64,000 nucleotides of DNA from Cupriavidus taiwanensis (GTDB taxonomy: Bacteria > Pseudomonadota > Gammaproteobacteria > Burkholderiales > Burkholderiaceae). The notes under the pieces were generated by a model, which saw nothing but the letters and a program-made list of their open reading frames with translations, searched no databases and had not been told where the DNA came from. The translations under genes were made by a program, and so were the position numbers. This document shows, piece by piece, positions 8,717-17,386 of this stretch. The stretch spans positions 1,813,301 to 1,877,300 of the forward strand of contig NZ_LT984804.1 of NCBI RefSeq assembly GCF_900250115.1, given 5' to 3'. Position 1 is the stretch's first letter. Every line of letters starts with the position of its first letter.

Positions 8717-9652
8717 ATGAACATCAACCTGTCGATGCGAGACATCGAAACCACGCTGGTGCTGGGCCGCACGCTGAACTTCCGCCAGGCCGCCAGCCAG
8801 CTGCACCTGTCGCAATCCGCGCTGTCGACGCAGATCCTGCGCATCGAGGAATCGCTGGGCGTGCGCCTGTTCGACCGCACCACCCGCACCGTGCGCCTGA
8901 CCGCGGCGGGCGAGGTGTTCATGCAGCAGGCCGCGCTGCTGCAGGCCGCGTTCCGCGGCGCCATCGACGCCGTCACCGGCATCGCCAGCGCCGAGCGCGG
9001 CCAGGTGGCAGTGGCCGCGCTGCCGTCGCTGGCGGCGCGGGTGCTGCCGCGGGTGCTGATGGCCTACCACCAGGCCCGCCCCGAGGTGGCGCTGAAGGTG
9101 TTCGACACGCTGTCCGGGCCGGCCTTCGACCTGGTGCGCGCCGGCGAGGTGGATTTTGCGCTGACCGCCGCCAACCCGCAGCAGGCCGACCTGCAGTACG
9201 AGCCGCTGCTGTCGGACCGCTTCGTGCTGCTGATCCCGTCGGCGCACCCGCTGGCGCGCCGCCCGGGCCCGCTGCGCTGGGCCGATACCGCCGCCGCGCC
9301 GCATGTGTCGATGACCCATCCCAGCAGCGTGCGCCAGTACGCGGAATGGGCCTTCCTGCAGAACCGCATCCGCTTCCAGCCGGTGTTCGAGGCCGAACGC
9401 CTGGCCACCATCGCGGCCATGGTCGAATGCGGCTTCGGCGTGGCCGCGCTGCCCGAGATCGCCGCCGGCACGGTGCGCCAGCCCGGCATTGTCGAGCGGC
9501 TGCTGACCGGGCCGGTGACCGAGCGCTCGATCGGGCTGGTCACCGCGCGCAACCGCAGCCTGTCCCCGGCGGCGGCGGAACTGGCGGCGGCGGTGCGCGC
9601 GCGCCTGGCAAGCCCGCCGATGTCAAATGGGGCCCCGGAGGCCGGCGCATGA
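8717..9652 (+). CDS. LysR-family transcriptional regulator
   Basis: 311-residue regulator. The N-terminal winged HTH covers about residues 7-65, with FRQAASQLHLSQSALSTQI and the family motif LGVRLFDRTTRTVRLTAAG. The effector-binding domain follows at about 95-300 (GQVAVAALPSLAARVLPRVL and VECGFGVAALPEIAA). It is divergent from the dehydrogenase/BKACE pair, so it most likely senses their substrate and activates them. I use the ATG at 8717; the ATG six codons later (MRDIE) is an alternative. The stop overlaps the start of the antiporter gene by 4 bp (ATGA), so the antiporter may be co-translated. Confidence 0.9.
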   Translation: MNINLSMRDIETTLVLGRTLNFRQAASQLHLSQSALSTQILRIEESLGVRLFDRTTRTVRLTAAGEVFMQQAALLQAAFRGAIDAVTGIASAERGQVAVAALPSLAARVLPRVLMAYHQARPEVALKVFDTLSGPAFDLVRAGEVDFALTAANPQQADLQYEPLLSDRFVLLIPSAHPLARRPGPLRWADTAAAPHVSMTHPSSVRQYAEWAFLQNRIRFQPVFEAERLATIAAMVECGFGVAALPEIAAGTVRQPGIVERLLTGPVTERSIGLVTARNRSLSPAAAELAAAVRARLASPPMSNGAPEAGA

Positions 9653-11961
9653 GCATCATCGTCGATATCCTGATCCTGGCCGGCGCGCTGCTGGCCATCG
9701 TCGCCATGGTGCAGGTGGCCGCGGCACGGCTGGTGCTGCCGGAATCGACGCTGCTGTCGGCGATCGGCATCGCCATCGGCGCCGGCTATGTGGCGATCGA
9801 CGCCGCCCTCCCGGACTTCGCCTGGCATTTCCTGCATCCGCTGATCGACCCGGCCTTGCCGCCCGAGGCCTACCTGTGGATCTTCCTGCCGCCGCTGCTG
9901 TTCCACGCCGCGCTGACCGCCGACGTGCGCGGCATGCTGCCCGACGCGGCGCCGATCCTGCTGCTGGCGGTGGTCGCCGTGGTGGTGGCCACCGGTGTCA
10001 TCGGCGTCGCCACCGCGGCGGCCAGCGGCATGCCGCTGACGGTGTGCCTGCTGCTGGGCGCGGTGGTGGCCACCACCGACCCCGCCGCGGTGATCGCGAT
10101 CTTCCGCGACGTCGGCGCGCCGTCGCGGCTGATCCGGCTGGTGGAGGGCGAAAGCCTGCTCAACGATGCCGCCGCCATCGCCATCGTCGGCGTGCTGGTG
10201 GCGATGCTGACCGGGCACGGCGCGCAGGCAACGCTGGCGGCGGGCCTGCGCGAGCTGGCCTGGGCCTTTGTCGGCGGGGTGCTGTGCGGCGCGCTGGCCG
10301 GGCGGCTGGTGTCCGACCTGCTGCCGCGGCTGGCCGGCCTGGCCATGGCGGAAAGCGCGCTGACGCTGGCGCTGCCCTACCCGCTCTACCTGCTGGCCGA
10401 GCAACTGCTGGGCGTGTCCGGCGTGGTCGCGGTGGTGTGCGCCGGCCTGACCGTCAGCGCGCTGGGTCCGACACGGCTGGCGCCGCCCAACTGGCGCCAC
10501 CTGCGCATGATGTGGGAGCAGTTCGCCGGCATCGCCGGCGCCGTGGTGTTCCTGCTCGCCGCGGTGCGGGTGCCGTCGATGCTGGCGGGCGTGACCGGGC
10601 ATCATGGCTGGCTGCTGCTGGCGCTGGTGCTCGCGGCGCTGGCGGCGCGCCTGGTGACGCTGTTCGGGCTGCTGCCGGTGCTGTCGTGGCTGCGGCTGAG
10701 CGCGCCTATCGACGGCGCCTTCAAGCTGGCGATCGCATGGGGCGGCCTGCGCGGCGCGGTGACGCTGGTGCTGGCGCTGGGCATCGCCGAGAACAGCGCC
10801 CTGCCCTATGACTTGCGGCATTTTGTCGCCATCCTGGCCACCGGCTTCGTGCTGGTCAGCCTGCTGCTCAACGGCACCACGCTGCGCGCGCTGATCCACC
10901 GGCTCGGGCTGGACCAGCTTTCGCCGCAGGAACGCGCGCTGCAGCTGCAGGCGATCCGCCTGTCCACCGAAGAAGTGGAAGCCATGATGGCGCGCGTGGC
11001 CGACTCGTTCGACCTGCCCCCGGCGATCGCGCGCGAGGCGGCGCAGAAGTACCGCCACGGCATCGAGCTGGGCTCGGCGGAATTCGACTTCGACACCGCC
11101 CTGTCCGAGCGCGACCGCCTCAGCATCGGCCTGGTCACGCTGGCCACGCGCGAGCGCGAGCTGATCCCCGAATACGGCGACGGCGTGATCTCGGTGGCCA
11201 ACCTCGACGCGATGATGCGCAACACTGCGCAGATGATCGACGCGGCGCGCGAGCACGGCCGCATCGGCTACAACCGCGCCGCGCGGCATATCCTGGACTA
11301 CCACCTGGGTTTCAAGCTGGCGTTGTTCCTGCATCGCCGGCTGGGCCTCGAGCGCCCGCTGGCGCGCGCGCTTGCCGACCGCTTCGAATTGCTGATCTGC
11401 CGCCAGACCGTGCTGGACCGGCTGCGCCGCTACAACCGCTCGATGCTGACGCCGGTGTTCGGCGCGCGCATGGCGACCGTGCTCGACGGCGTGCTGGAAG
11501 ACCGCTCGCGCGCCGCCGCCGAGGGCCTGGCGGACCTGCGCGGCAAGTTCGGCGCCTACACCGTGGCGCTGGAGCGGCGCCTGCTGATGCTGTTCGCGTT
11601 GCGCAAGGGCCGGCTGTCGCTGGAAGCGATGCGCGAAGAGGCGGTGATTTCCAAGCAGGCGTTCAACCAGATCGCCCAGGTGATCCAGCAGGCGTGGAAT
11701 GCCAGCCTGGTGCGCCCGCCGCTGCGCGGCGTGACCGCCCATGCGGACGAGCCCGGCGTGGCGCCGGGCCCGCAGCCGCAGGGCGTGGTACCGGGCGGGG
11801 AGTCAGGAAGGGTCTTTGGTGCGGGTACGCGAGACCGCCGCCATGATGCCGATGCCGAGCACGATCAGGCAGGCAATGCCGATATAGACCGGCGCCAGCC
11901 CTGCCGTCGACAGGCCCCAGGCAATGCCGCCCACCAGGACCAGCAGGCCGATGATATATAG
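9649..11961 (+). CDS. CPA1/NhaP-type Na+(K+)/H+ antiporter
   Basis: 770-residue inner-membrane cation:proton antiporter. About 12 hydrophobic helices occupy residues 1-415. The ion-binding segment reads TTDPAAVIAIFRDVG followed by LVEGESLLNDAAAI, and a later helix has WGGLRGAVTLVLALG; all are standard CPA1 motifs. A cytoplasmic helical region (about 430-695) follows. The last 60 or so residues (from DEPGVAPGPQP) are low complexity and lie antisense to a separate small gene, so this tail may be non-homologous extension or the product of an indel. The ATG overlaps the lysR stop by 4 bp. Confidence 0.88.
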   Translation: MSIIVDILILAGALLAIVAMVQVAAARLVLPESTLLSAIGIAIGAGYVAIDAALPDFAWHFLHPLIDPALPPEAYLWIFLPPLLFHAALTADVRGMLPDAAPILLLAVVAVVVATGVIGVATAAASGMPLTVCLLLGAVVATTDPAAVIAIFRDVGAPSRLIRLVEGESLLNDAAAIAIVGVLVAMLTGHGAQATLAAGLRELAWAFVGGVLCGALAGRLVSDLLPRLAGLAMAESALTLALPYPLYLLAEQLLGVSGVVAVVCAGLTVSALGPTRLAPPNWRHLRMMWEQFAGIAGAVVFLLAAVRVPSMLAGVTGHHGWLLLALVLAALAARLVTLFGLLPVLSWLRLSAPIDGAFKLAIAWGGLRGAVTLVLALGIAENSALPYDLRHFVAILATGFVLVSLLLNGTTLRALIHRLGLDQLSPQERALQLQAIRLSTEEVEAMMARVADSFDLPPAIAREAAQKYRHGIELGSAEFDFDTALSERDRLSIGLVTLATRERELIPEYGDGVISVANLDAMMRNTAQMIDAAREHGRIGYNRAARHILDYHLGFKLALFLHRRLGLERPLARALADRFELLICRQTVLDRLRRYNRSMLTPVFGARMATVLDGVLEDRSRAAAEGLADLRGKFGAYTVALERRLLMLFALRKGRLSLEAMREEAVISKQAFNQIAQVIQQAWNASLVRPPLRGVTAHADEPGVAPGPQPQGVVPGGESGRVFGAGTRDRRHDADAEHDQAGNADIDRRQPCRRQAPGNAAHQDQQADDI

Positions 11962-11973
11962 CGCGAATGACAT
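11803..11973 (-). CDS. Small two-helix membrane protein, antisense to the antiporter 3' end
   Basis: 56-residue protein read on the minus strand: MSFALYIIGLLVLVGGIAWG, then a short turn (LSTAGLAPVY), a second hydrophobic helix (IGIACLIVLGIGIMAAV) and a basic tail SRTRTKDPS. AAGGAG lies 7 bases upstream of the ATG, an excellent ribosome site. Two helices with a basic C-terminus fit an inner-membrane hairpin with both ends in the cytoplasm. Function unknown. It overlaps the last 159 bp of the antiporter reading frame on the other strand, which is unusual. Not long enough to appear in many automatic gene calls. Confidence 0.7.
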   Translation of the reverse strand: MSFALYIIGLLVLVGGIAWGLSTAGLAPVYIGIACLIVLGIGIMAAVSRTRTKDPS

Positions 11974-12234
11974 GAGTCGGCTCCTTCGGGGTGCAACCTG
12001 TGTTCAATGTAGGCAGCGTGCGCGGCGCACGGGATAGGACAAGGACGGATGCTGGCGTAGGCGGGTTCTGACCCGCTTGTGACTTGCGAGGGCCTTCGCC
12101 GCCCCGCGCGCTGTCATGCCACAGCGCCGGCGCTTCTGTATCTGTCCGGGTCCCCACCCGGCCCGTATACTCGCGAGAAGCGCGCTACCGCGCCTCACCG
12201 ATTACACACACCAAACAAGCAACGGAGCAGCAGC

Positions 12235-13113
12235 ATGCGTGTCGCATTCCTCGGACTGGGCGTCATGGGTTTCCATATGGCCGGCCACCTCGTCGCCAAA
12301 GGCCACGAGGTCACGGTCTATAACCGCACCGCCGCCAGGGCGCAGGCCTGGGTCGAGCGCTTCGGCGGCAGATCCGCCGCCACGCCCGCGCAGGCGGTGC
12401 GCGATGCGCAGGTGGTCTGCTCCTGCGTCGGCAACGACGACGACCTGCGCGCGGTGCTGACCGGGCGCGACGGCGCCTTCTTCGGCGCGCCCAGCGGCTG
12501 CATCTTCGTCGACCACACCACCGCCAGCGCCAACGTCGCGCGCGAGCTCCATGCCGCGGCCGGCGAGCGCGGGCTGCACTTTGTCGATGGCCCGGTCTCC
12601 GGCGGCGAAGTGGGCGCGGAAAAAGGCATCCTGACCATCATGTGCGGCGGCGACGCCGACGCCTTTGCGCGCGCCGAGCCGGTCATCGCCGCCTACGCGC
12701 GCGCCGTCACCCGCATCGGCGAATCCGGCGCCGGTCAGCTGGCCAAGATGGTCAACCAGATCAGCATCGCGGGCCTGATCCAGGGCCTGTCCGAGGCCAT
12801 CGCCTTCGGCGAGCGCGCGGGCCTGGACATGCGCCTGGTGCTGGATGTCATCAGCAAGGGCGCGGCCGGTTCCTGGCAGCTCGAGAACCGCGGCCCGACC
12901 ATGATCGACAACCAGTTCGACTTCGGTTTCGCGGTGGACTGGATGCGCAAGGACCTTGGCCTGTGCCTGGACGAAGCCCGCCGCAACGGCGCGAGCCTGC
13001 CGGTCACGGCGCTGGTGGACCAGTTCTACGCCGACCTGCAGCAGATGGGCTGTGGCCGCGCCGACACCTCGTCGCTGATCAAGCGGCTGCGCCAACACAG
13101 CGGCAAGGGCTGA
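12235..13113 (+). CDS. NAD(P)-dependent 3-hydroxyisobutyrate dehydrogenase-family enzyme
   Basis: 292-residue beta-hydroxyacid dehydrogenase. It has the Rossmann motif FLGLGVMGFHMAGHL (4-18), the YNRT segment (after which NADP or NAD preference is set), the substrate motif DGPVSGGEVGAEKG, and the catalytic-Lys motif GAGQLAKMVNQI, all diagnostic for the HIBADH/GLYR/tartronate-semialdehyde reductase group. The exact substrate (3-hydroxyisobutyrate, glyoxylate, succinic or tartronate semialdehyde) cannot be fixed. GGAG lies 9 bases before the ATG at 12235. It stands alone, with no operon partner. A link to the oxalate region's C2 metabolism is possible but distant. Confidence 0.9.
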   Translation: MRVAFLGLGVMGFHMAGHLVAKGHEVTVYNRTAARAQAWVERFGGRSAATPAQAVRDAQVVCSCVGNDDDLRAVLTGRDGAFFGAPSGCIFVDHTTASANVARELHAAAGERGLHFVDGPVSGGEVGAEKGILTIMCGGDADAFARAEPVIAAYARAVTRIGESGAGQLAKMVNQISIAGLIQGLSEAIAFGERAGLDMRLVLDVISKGAAGSWQLENRGPTMIDNQFDFGFAVDWMRKDLGLCLDEARRNGASLPVTALVDQFYADLQQMGCGRADTSSLIKRLRQHSGKG

Positions 13114-13201
13114 GGCGACGGGCGCGCCACCCTCGCGTCGTCCGATTCCTACAGGGCAATCGGCGCTTCACGGAAGGGCCGAGCCGCGTCACACGCCTAA
13201 A

Positions 13202-13459
13202 GTGGACGCATCAGGGCGCGGCCGCTGCGAAGTCATCCTGAGACCTCGTGCGGCGGGCCCGGCCACGAGGCAGGAGACCATCACGTGGAAACTCGCAGGC
13301 GCGCTTCTGGTAGGCGCAAGCGTGGCGCTGGCCGGTTGTACCGCGGCGGGCGCGGTAGCCGGCGGGGTTGCCGGGCATGAACTGACCGACGGCAGTGCCG
13401 CCGGCACCATCGGCGGGGCCGTGGTGGGTGGTGTGATCGGCCACGAGCTCGGCGACTGA
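13202..13459 (+). CDS. Glycine-zipper lipoprotein with no canonical start near its signal peptide
   Basis: Lipoprotein signal KLAGALLVGASVALAGC with lipobox L-A-G-C, followed by a Gly/Ala-rich glycine-zipper stretch (TAAGAVAGGVAGHELTDG and TIGGAVVGGVIGHELGD). Such small lipoproteins are typically anchored in the outer membrane. The start is a puzzle. The only in-frame ATG (13202) would put 26 extra polar residues before the signal peptide. A good ribosome site (AGGAG, 13272-13276) instead points to ATC (13280) or ACG (13283), neither a normal start codon; a GTG at 13285 is out of frame. The coordinates given use the ATG; the functional start is probably near 13280. Confidence 0.6.
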   Translation: MDASGRGRCEVILRPRAAGPATRQETITWKLAGALLVGASVALAGCTAAGAVAGGVAGHELTDGSAAGTIGGAVVGGVIGHELGD

Positions 13460-13503
13460 CCGGCCGGGCCGCTGCGCGCGGCCTGGCTTGTTCTCGCCGT
13501 GGC

Positions 13504-14322
13504 CTACGCCGGGTGGCTTGCGCGCCCGCGCAAGCGCCGCCACAGCAGCATCGGCAGCCGGACCACCAGACCTGCCAGCAGCCGCAGGTGCATGCCGGTC
13601 AGCAACAGGTTGTCGCGCAGGTAGCGGAAGTGGGAAACGCCGCCCTCGCGCCGGCCAAAGTAGCGCACCGGCGCATCGAGGTTGAGCGGGCGCACGCCGC
13701 GCCAGCACAGCCGCACCGCAACCTCGGGATCGAAATCGAAGCGCCGCATCCAGCGGCTGTGCTGCATCACCGCGCGCAGCGGCGCGATCGGGTAGACGCG
13801 AAAGCCGAACAGGGAATCGCCGATGCCAGCCCACAGCGTTTCCACATCGACCCAGAAATTCGACATGCGGCGCCAGTAGACCCGCTCGCGCGGGGCGCTG
13901 GCGTCGAAGCCCGGGCGCCCGAGCACCATCGCGCCGGGGTCGCGCCGCGACACCGCCATGAACTCGGGAATCAGGTGGGCCGGATGCTGGCCGTCGGAAT
14001 CCATCACCAGCACATGCGTATAGCCGGCGGCCGCGGCCCGTTCGATGCCGTGCAGCACCGCGGCGCCCTTGCCCTGGTTGCGCGGCAGCACCAGCACCTG
14101 CAGCCCGGGGTCGGCGGCGGCCTGCGCCTGCAGCCACTGCGCGCTGCCGTCGGTGCTGCCGTCGACCACCACCCACACCGGGGTCCAGGCCGCGCGCGCG
14201 CCGCGCAGCACCTCCTGCAGGCGCACGCCGGGGTTATAGCTGGGAATCAGCACCAGGTGGGTCGCCGAAGGCTCGGCGCCGCCTTCCACCAGCGCCGGCG
14301 CGGGCGTGGCTTGCTGCGGCAT
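13504..14322 (-). CDS. Family 2 glycosyltransferase of the aryl-polyene-like cluster
   Basis: 272-residue GT-A fold transferase. It shows the N-terminal VLIPSYNPG, a VVVDGSTDGS nucleotide-binding segment, QGKGAAVLHGI, the metal-binding VMDSDGQHP, and a basic, hydrophobic C-terminus that may sit on the membrane. Closely similar transferases occur in xanthomonadin and aryl-polyene clusters, where they probably decorate the lipid anchor. It is on the minus strand, 40 bp downstream of the acyl-carrier-protein gene and probably co-transcribed with it, divergent from the rest of the cluster. Confidence 0.85.
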   Translation of the reverse strand: MPQQATPAPALVEGGAEPSATHLVLIPSYNPGVRLQEVLRGARAAWTPVWVVVDGSTDGSAQWLQAQAAADPGLQVLVLPRNQGKGAAVLHGIERAAAAGYTHVLVMDSDGQHPAHLIPEFMAVSRRDPGAMVLGRPGFDASAPRERVYWRRMSNFWVDVETLWAGIGDSLFGFRVYPIAPLRAVMQHSRWMRRFDFDPEVAVRLCWRGVRPLNLDAPVRYFGRREGGVSHFRYLRDNLLLTGMHLRLLAGLVVRLPMLLWRRLRGRASHPA

Positions 14323-14361
14323 GTCGTGGTCCTGTCCGGGCTGGGGGCAACGGTGGCCGGG

Positions 14362-14622
14362 CTAGCGCGTGCGCTGTTGCGCCAGGTAGGCGGCCAGGCT
14401 GCCCAGTGAGGTGAAGATGGTCTTGTTGTCGGGATTGTCCGAGCGCAACTCGACGCCGTACTTGCGCGATACCAGCAGGGCGATCTCGAGAATATCGATC
14501 GAATCCAGCCCGAAGCCTTCTCCATAGAGCGGCGTGGCGGCGGTAATGTCCTCCAGCCGCAGGTCGGCGATGTCGAGTTCGTCGAGGATCAGGCGGGCAA
14601 GTTCGGTTTCGAGTTCGGTCAT
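14362..14622 (-). CDS. Acyl carrier protein of the aryl-polyene-like cluster
   Basis: 86-residue ACP. The phosphopantetheine attachment serine is Ser41 in GEGFGLDSIDILEIAL; DSI instead of the usual DSL is common for cluster-specific carrier proteins. Four-helix topology is evident from the pattern of hydrophobics. It would carry the growing polyene chain for the ketosynthase and dehydratase encoded at 22.3-24.8 kb. The start is the ATG at 14622 (MTELETEL), where ACP similarity begins. Only one ACP gene is present, whereas characterised aryl-polyene clusters often have two. Confidence 0.9.
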   Translation of the reverse strand: MTELETELARLILDELDIADLRLEDITAATPLYGEGFGLDSIDILEIALLVSRKYGVELRSDNPDNKTIFTSLGSLAAYLAQQRTR

Positions 14623-14886
14623 GTTGCTAAATGGCTGGAACGCCGCTGCGCCGCCGGTGCGCGGGCACGACGATACCGGCGCGGGCGTCGGGCACCCGAA
14701 TGCTATCAAACGGCGCATTGCCGGGCCAGTCGAGAGAAGTTTAGTAACAACATCAACGACCTATTGGGGAATCATGATCGCGTCCGGAGGGTCTTTTGGG
14801 GTATAAAGCGTTCGCTTCGCATGCCGCTCGGCCTTTCCGGCGCACCGCATGCCAAGCGCCTTACGCAACACATCAAGAACCCACCG

Positions 14887-15618
14887 ATGCCTTCGCGCCA
14901 GCCCGTTCACCGCCTTTCCCCGCCCGCCGCCGCCATGCCGGCGCGGGACTGCGCCGCCCCGTGGTGGCGGCGCCATGCCTGGATCGGCGCGGTGGCGGCC
15001 TTCGTGGCCTACGAATCGGCCCTGCATTTCGCGGCGCATCGGCCCGGCGCCGAGGTGGCCGCGCTGGGGCTCGGCGCGGCGCCGTTCCTGCTGATCGGCC
15101 TGGTGGCCTGCCGCCGGCTGGCGGGGCCGCTGCCGGCATGGCTGGCGCTGCTGGCCGCGTGCGCCGCGCTATGGTTCTGGCGCGCGCCGCTGGCCGGTCA
15201 TTTCGGCTGGACCTACTACCTGCAGCATGCGGGCGCCAATGCCGCGCTGGGTGCGATGTTCGCGCTCAGCCTGCGTCGCGGCCGCACCCCGCTCTGCACG
15301 CAGATCGCCACCGCCATCCACGGCCGGCTGTCCGCCGCGCATGCGCGCTATACGGTGCGCGTGACCCAGGCCTGGACGCTGTTCTTCGCGGCGATGGTGG
15401 GGGTGTCGACGCTGCTGTTCGTGCTGGCGCCGGTGGCGGCCTGGTCCAGCTTCGCCAACCTGGCCACGCCGCTGCTGATCGCCCTGATGTTCGCGGCCGA
15501 GGCCGTGTACCGCCGCATCGCCTTTCCGCGCATGCGCCACCGCGGCCTGCTCGACGCGGTGCACGGCTACCGTGCGCTGATGACGGCCCGTGCGGGCCGG
15601 CGCGGGTTGCCGCGCTGA
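14887..15618 (+). CDS. COG4648-like membrane protein of the aryl-polyene cluster
   Basis: About 243 residues with five or six hydrophobic helices (e.g. WIGAVAAFVAYESALHFAA, GAAPFLLIGLVAC, WLALLAACAALWFW, WTLFFAAMVGVSTLLFVLA). Proteins of this type are conserved in xanthomonadin/aryl-polyene loci next to the ACP and AMP-ligase genes, but their biochemical role is not established. The start is uncertain: 14887 (MPSRQPVHR) and 14935 (MPARDCAAP) are both in frame and neither has a strong ribosome site. First gene of the plus-strand arm of the cluster; the ligase gene follows after 44 bp. Confidence 0.75.
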   Translation: MPSRQPVHRLSPPAAAMPARDCAAPWWRRHAWIGAVAAFVAYESALHFAAHRPGAEVAALGLGAAPFLLIGLVACRRLAGPLPAWLALLAACAALWFWRAPLAGHFGWTYYLQHAGANAALGAMFALSLRRGRTPLCTQIATAIHGRLSAAHARYTVRVTQAWTLFFAAMVGVSTLLFVLAPVAAWSSFANLATPLLIALMFAAEAVYRRIAFPRMRHRGLLDAVHGYRALMTARAGRRGLPR

Positions 15619-15662
15619 CGCGCCGCCATCCGGCCCCCGCGCAACCGGCACAGGCTCCGTCC

Positions 15663-17386
15663 ATGACCTCGCTCCCCATCGTTGCCCACGCTACGCCCGG
15701 CGACATCATCGCCTGGGCGCACGGACGACCCGTCACCGTGCGGCAGTTGCTGGCCGATGCGGCCTGCCTGGCGGCCGCGCTGCCCGCGGGCGGCCATGTC
15801 TTCAACGCCTGCACCGACCGCTACCGCTTTACCGTGGGCCTGTGCGCGGCGCTGCTGGCGGGCAAGCCCACGCTGCTGCCGCCGTCGCACACGCCCGAGA
15901 CGGTGCGCCAGCTGCTGGCCTTCGCACCCGACACCTTCTGCCTGCATGACCAGCCCGACGCGGCCTTCGACATGCCGGCGCTGCACTACCACGAGGGCCT
16001 TGCCGCCACTGCCCCCACTGCCGCCGACGGCCCCGTCGAGATCCCGCGAATTCCGGCGGCGCAGGTCATGGCCTACGTGTTCACGTCCGGATCGACCGGC
16101 ACGCCGGTGCCGCACCGCAAGACCTGGGGCGCCATGGCCGGCAGCGCGCGCGCCGCGGCGCAACGGCTCGGCCTGCTCGACGGGCGCGCCTGGACGCTGG
16201 CCGGCACGGTGCCCCCCCAGCATATGTTCGGCCTCGAAGCCACCGTGATGCTGGTGCTGCAGGGCCGCGCGGCGCTGGTGGCCGCGCCGGCGTTCTATCC
16301 TGCCGACGTCAGTGCCGCGCTGGCCGCGGTGCCGGCGCCGCGCGCGCTGGTCAGCTCGCCGGTGCACCTGCGCATGCTGGCGCAATCCGGGCTGGCCATG
16401 CCCGCGGCGGACCTGGTGCTGTGCGCCACCGCGCCGCTGGGACGCCAGCTGGCCGCCGAGACCGAGGCGCTGTTCGCCGCGCCGCTGTGCGAAATCTACG
16501 GCAGCACCGAGACCGGCCAGCTGGCCACCGCCGCACCGCCCGCGAAGACGCGTGGACGCTGGTGCCAGGGGTACGGCTGCAAGCCCGGCCCAATGCCGCC
16601 GGCGACGATACCGAGACCTGGGCCGAGGGCGGCCATATCGAGCAGCCGGTGCCGCTGGGCGACGCCATCGCGCAGCTCGACGAGCAGCGCTTTTTGCTCC
16701 ATGGGCGCAAGGCCGACCTGCTCAACATTGCCGGCAAGCGGACTTCGCTGGGCTACCTGAATCACCAGCTCACCGCCATTGACGGCGTGCGCGACGGCGC
16801 GTTCTTCATGCCCGACGACGCGCATGAAGGCGACGGGCACGTGGTGCGGCTGGTGGCCGTGGTGGTGGCACCGGACCTGGCGCCGGCGCGCTTGCAGCAG
16901 GCGCTGCGCGAGCGGATCGACCCGGCCTTCATGCCGCGCCCGCTGTACTTTGCCGAGCATCTGCCGCGCAATGCCGCGGGCAAGCTGCCACGCGAGGCGC
17001 TCGCCGCACTGGTGGCAAGCCTGTGCGGCACGCACGAGCGCCATCCCGCGCCCCTGCCAGGCTTTGTCATCGACGCCGGGCACCCGGCCATGGCCGGCCA
17101 CTTCCCGGGCCATCCGATCGTGCCGGGCGTGGTGCTGCTGGACCATGCGGTGCTGGCGCTCGGGGCCGCGCTGGGCCGCCCGCTTGCCGTCGCGCAGGCC
17201 AGCATGCTGAAGTTCCTGAGCCCGGTGCGCCCGGGCGAGCGCGTGGAGGTGCTGCACCAGTCCGAGGCGGCAAGCGGTGGCGACCAGACCATCCGCTTTA
17301 CGCTGCGCAGCGCCGGGCGCGATGTCGCCAGCGGCACGCTGCAGGTGCGCGCCAGCGCGCCGCCAGCGGGAGCCTTGCCATGCTGA
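15663..17386 (+). pseudogene. Frameshifted AMP-ligase/hotdog-dehydratase fusion of the aryl-polyene cluster
   Basis: The N-terminal part (from the ATG at 15663) is an acyl-adenylating enzyme with the P-loop FTSGSTGTPVP (140-150) and EIYGSTETGQLA. The C-terminal part, in another frame, continues the ligase (GRKADLLNIAGKR, HLPRNAAGKLPREAL) and ends in a FabZ-like hotdog dehydratase (FVIDAGHPAMAGHFPGHPIV). The frames meet at about 16527-16532: reading frame 1 to ACC (16527-16529) and then frame 2 from base 16529 (CGC CGC ACC GCC CGC GAA) gives a smooth protein of about 575 residues. One C is therefore missing in the run CCACCGCC. As written, translation stops at 16760 and loses the dehydratase. 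It may be a real mutation or a base-calling error; ligase-dehydratase fusions are normal in such clusters. Confidence 0.8.

Noticed and set aside
16521..16545. Programmed ribosomal frameshift as an explanation for the split ligase gene
   Set aside because: There is no X-XXY-YYZ slippery heptamer and no evident stimulatory structure; a missing C in a C-rich run is simpler.
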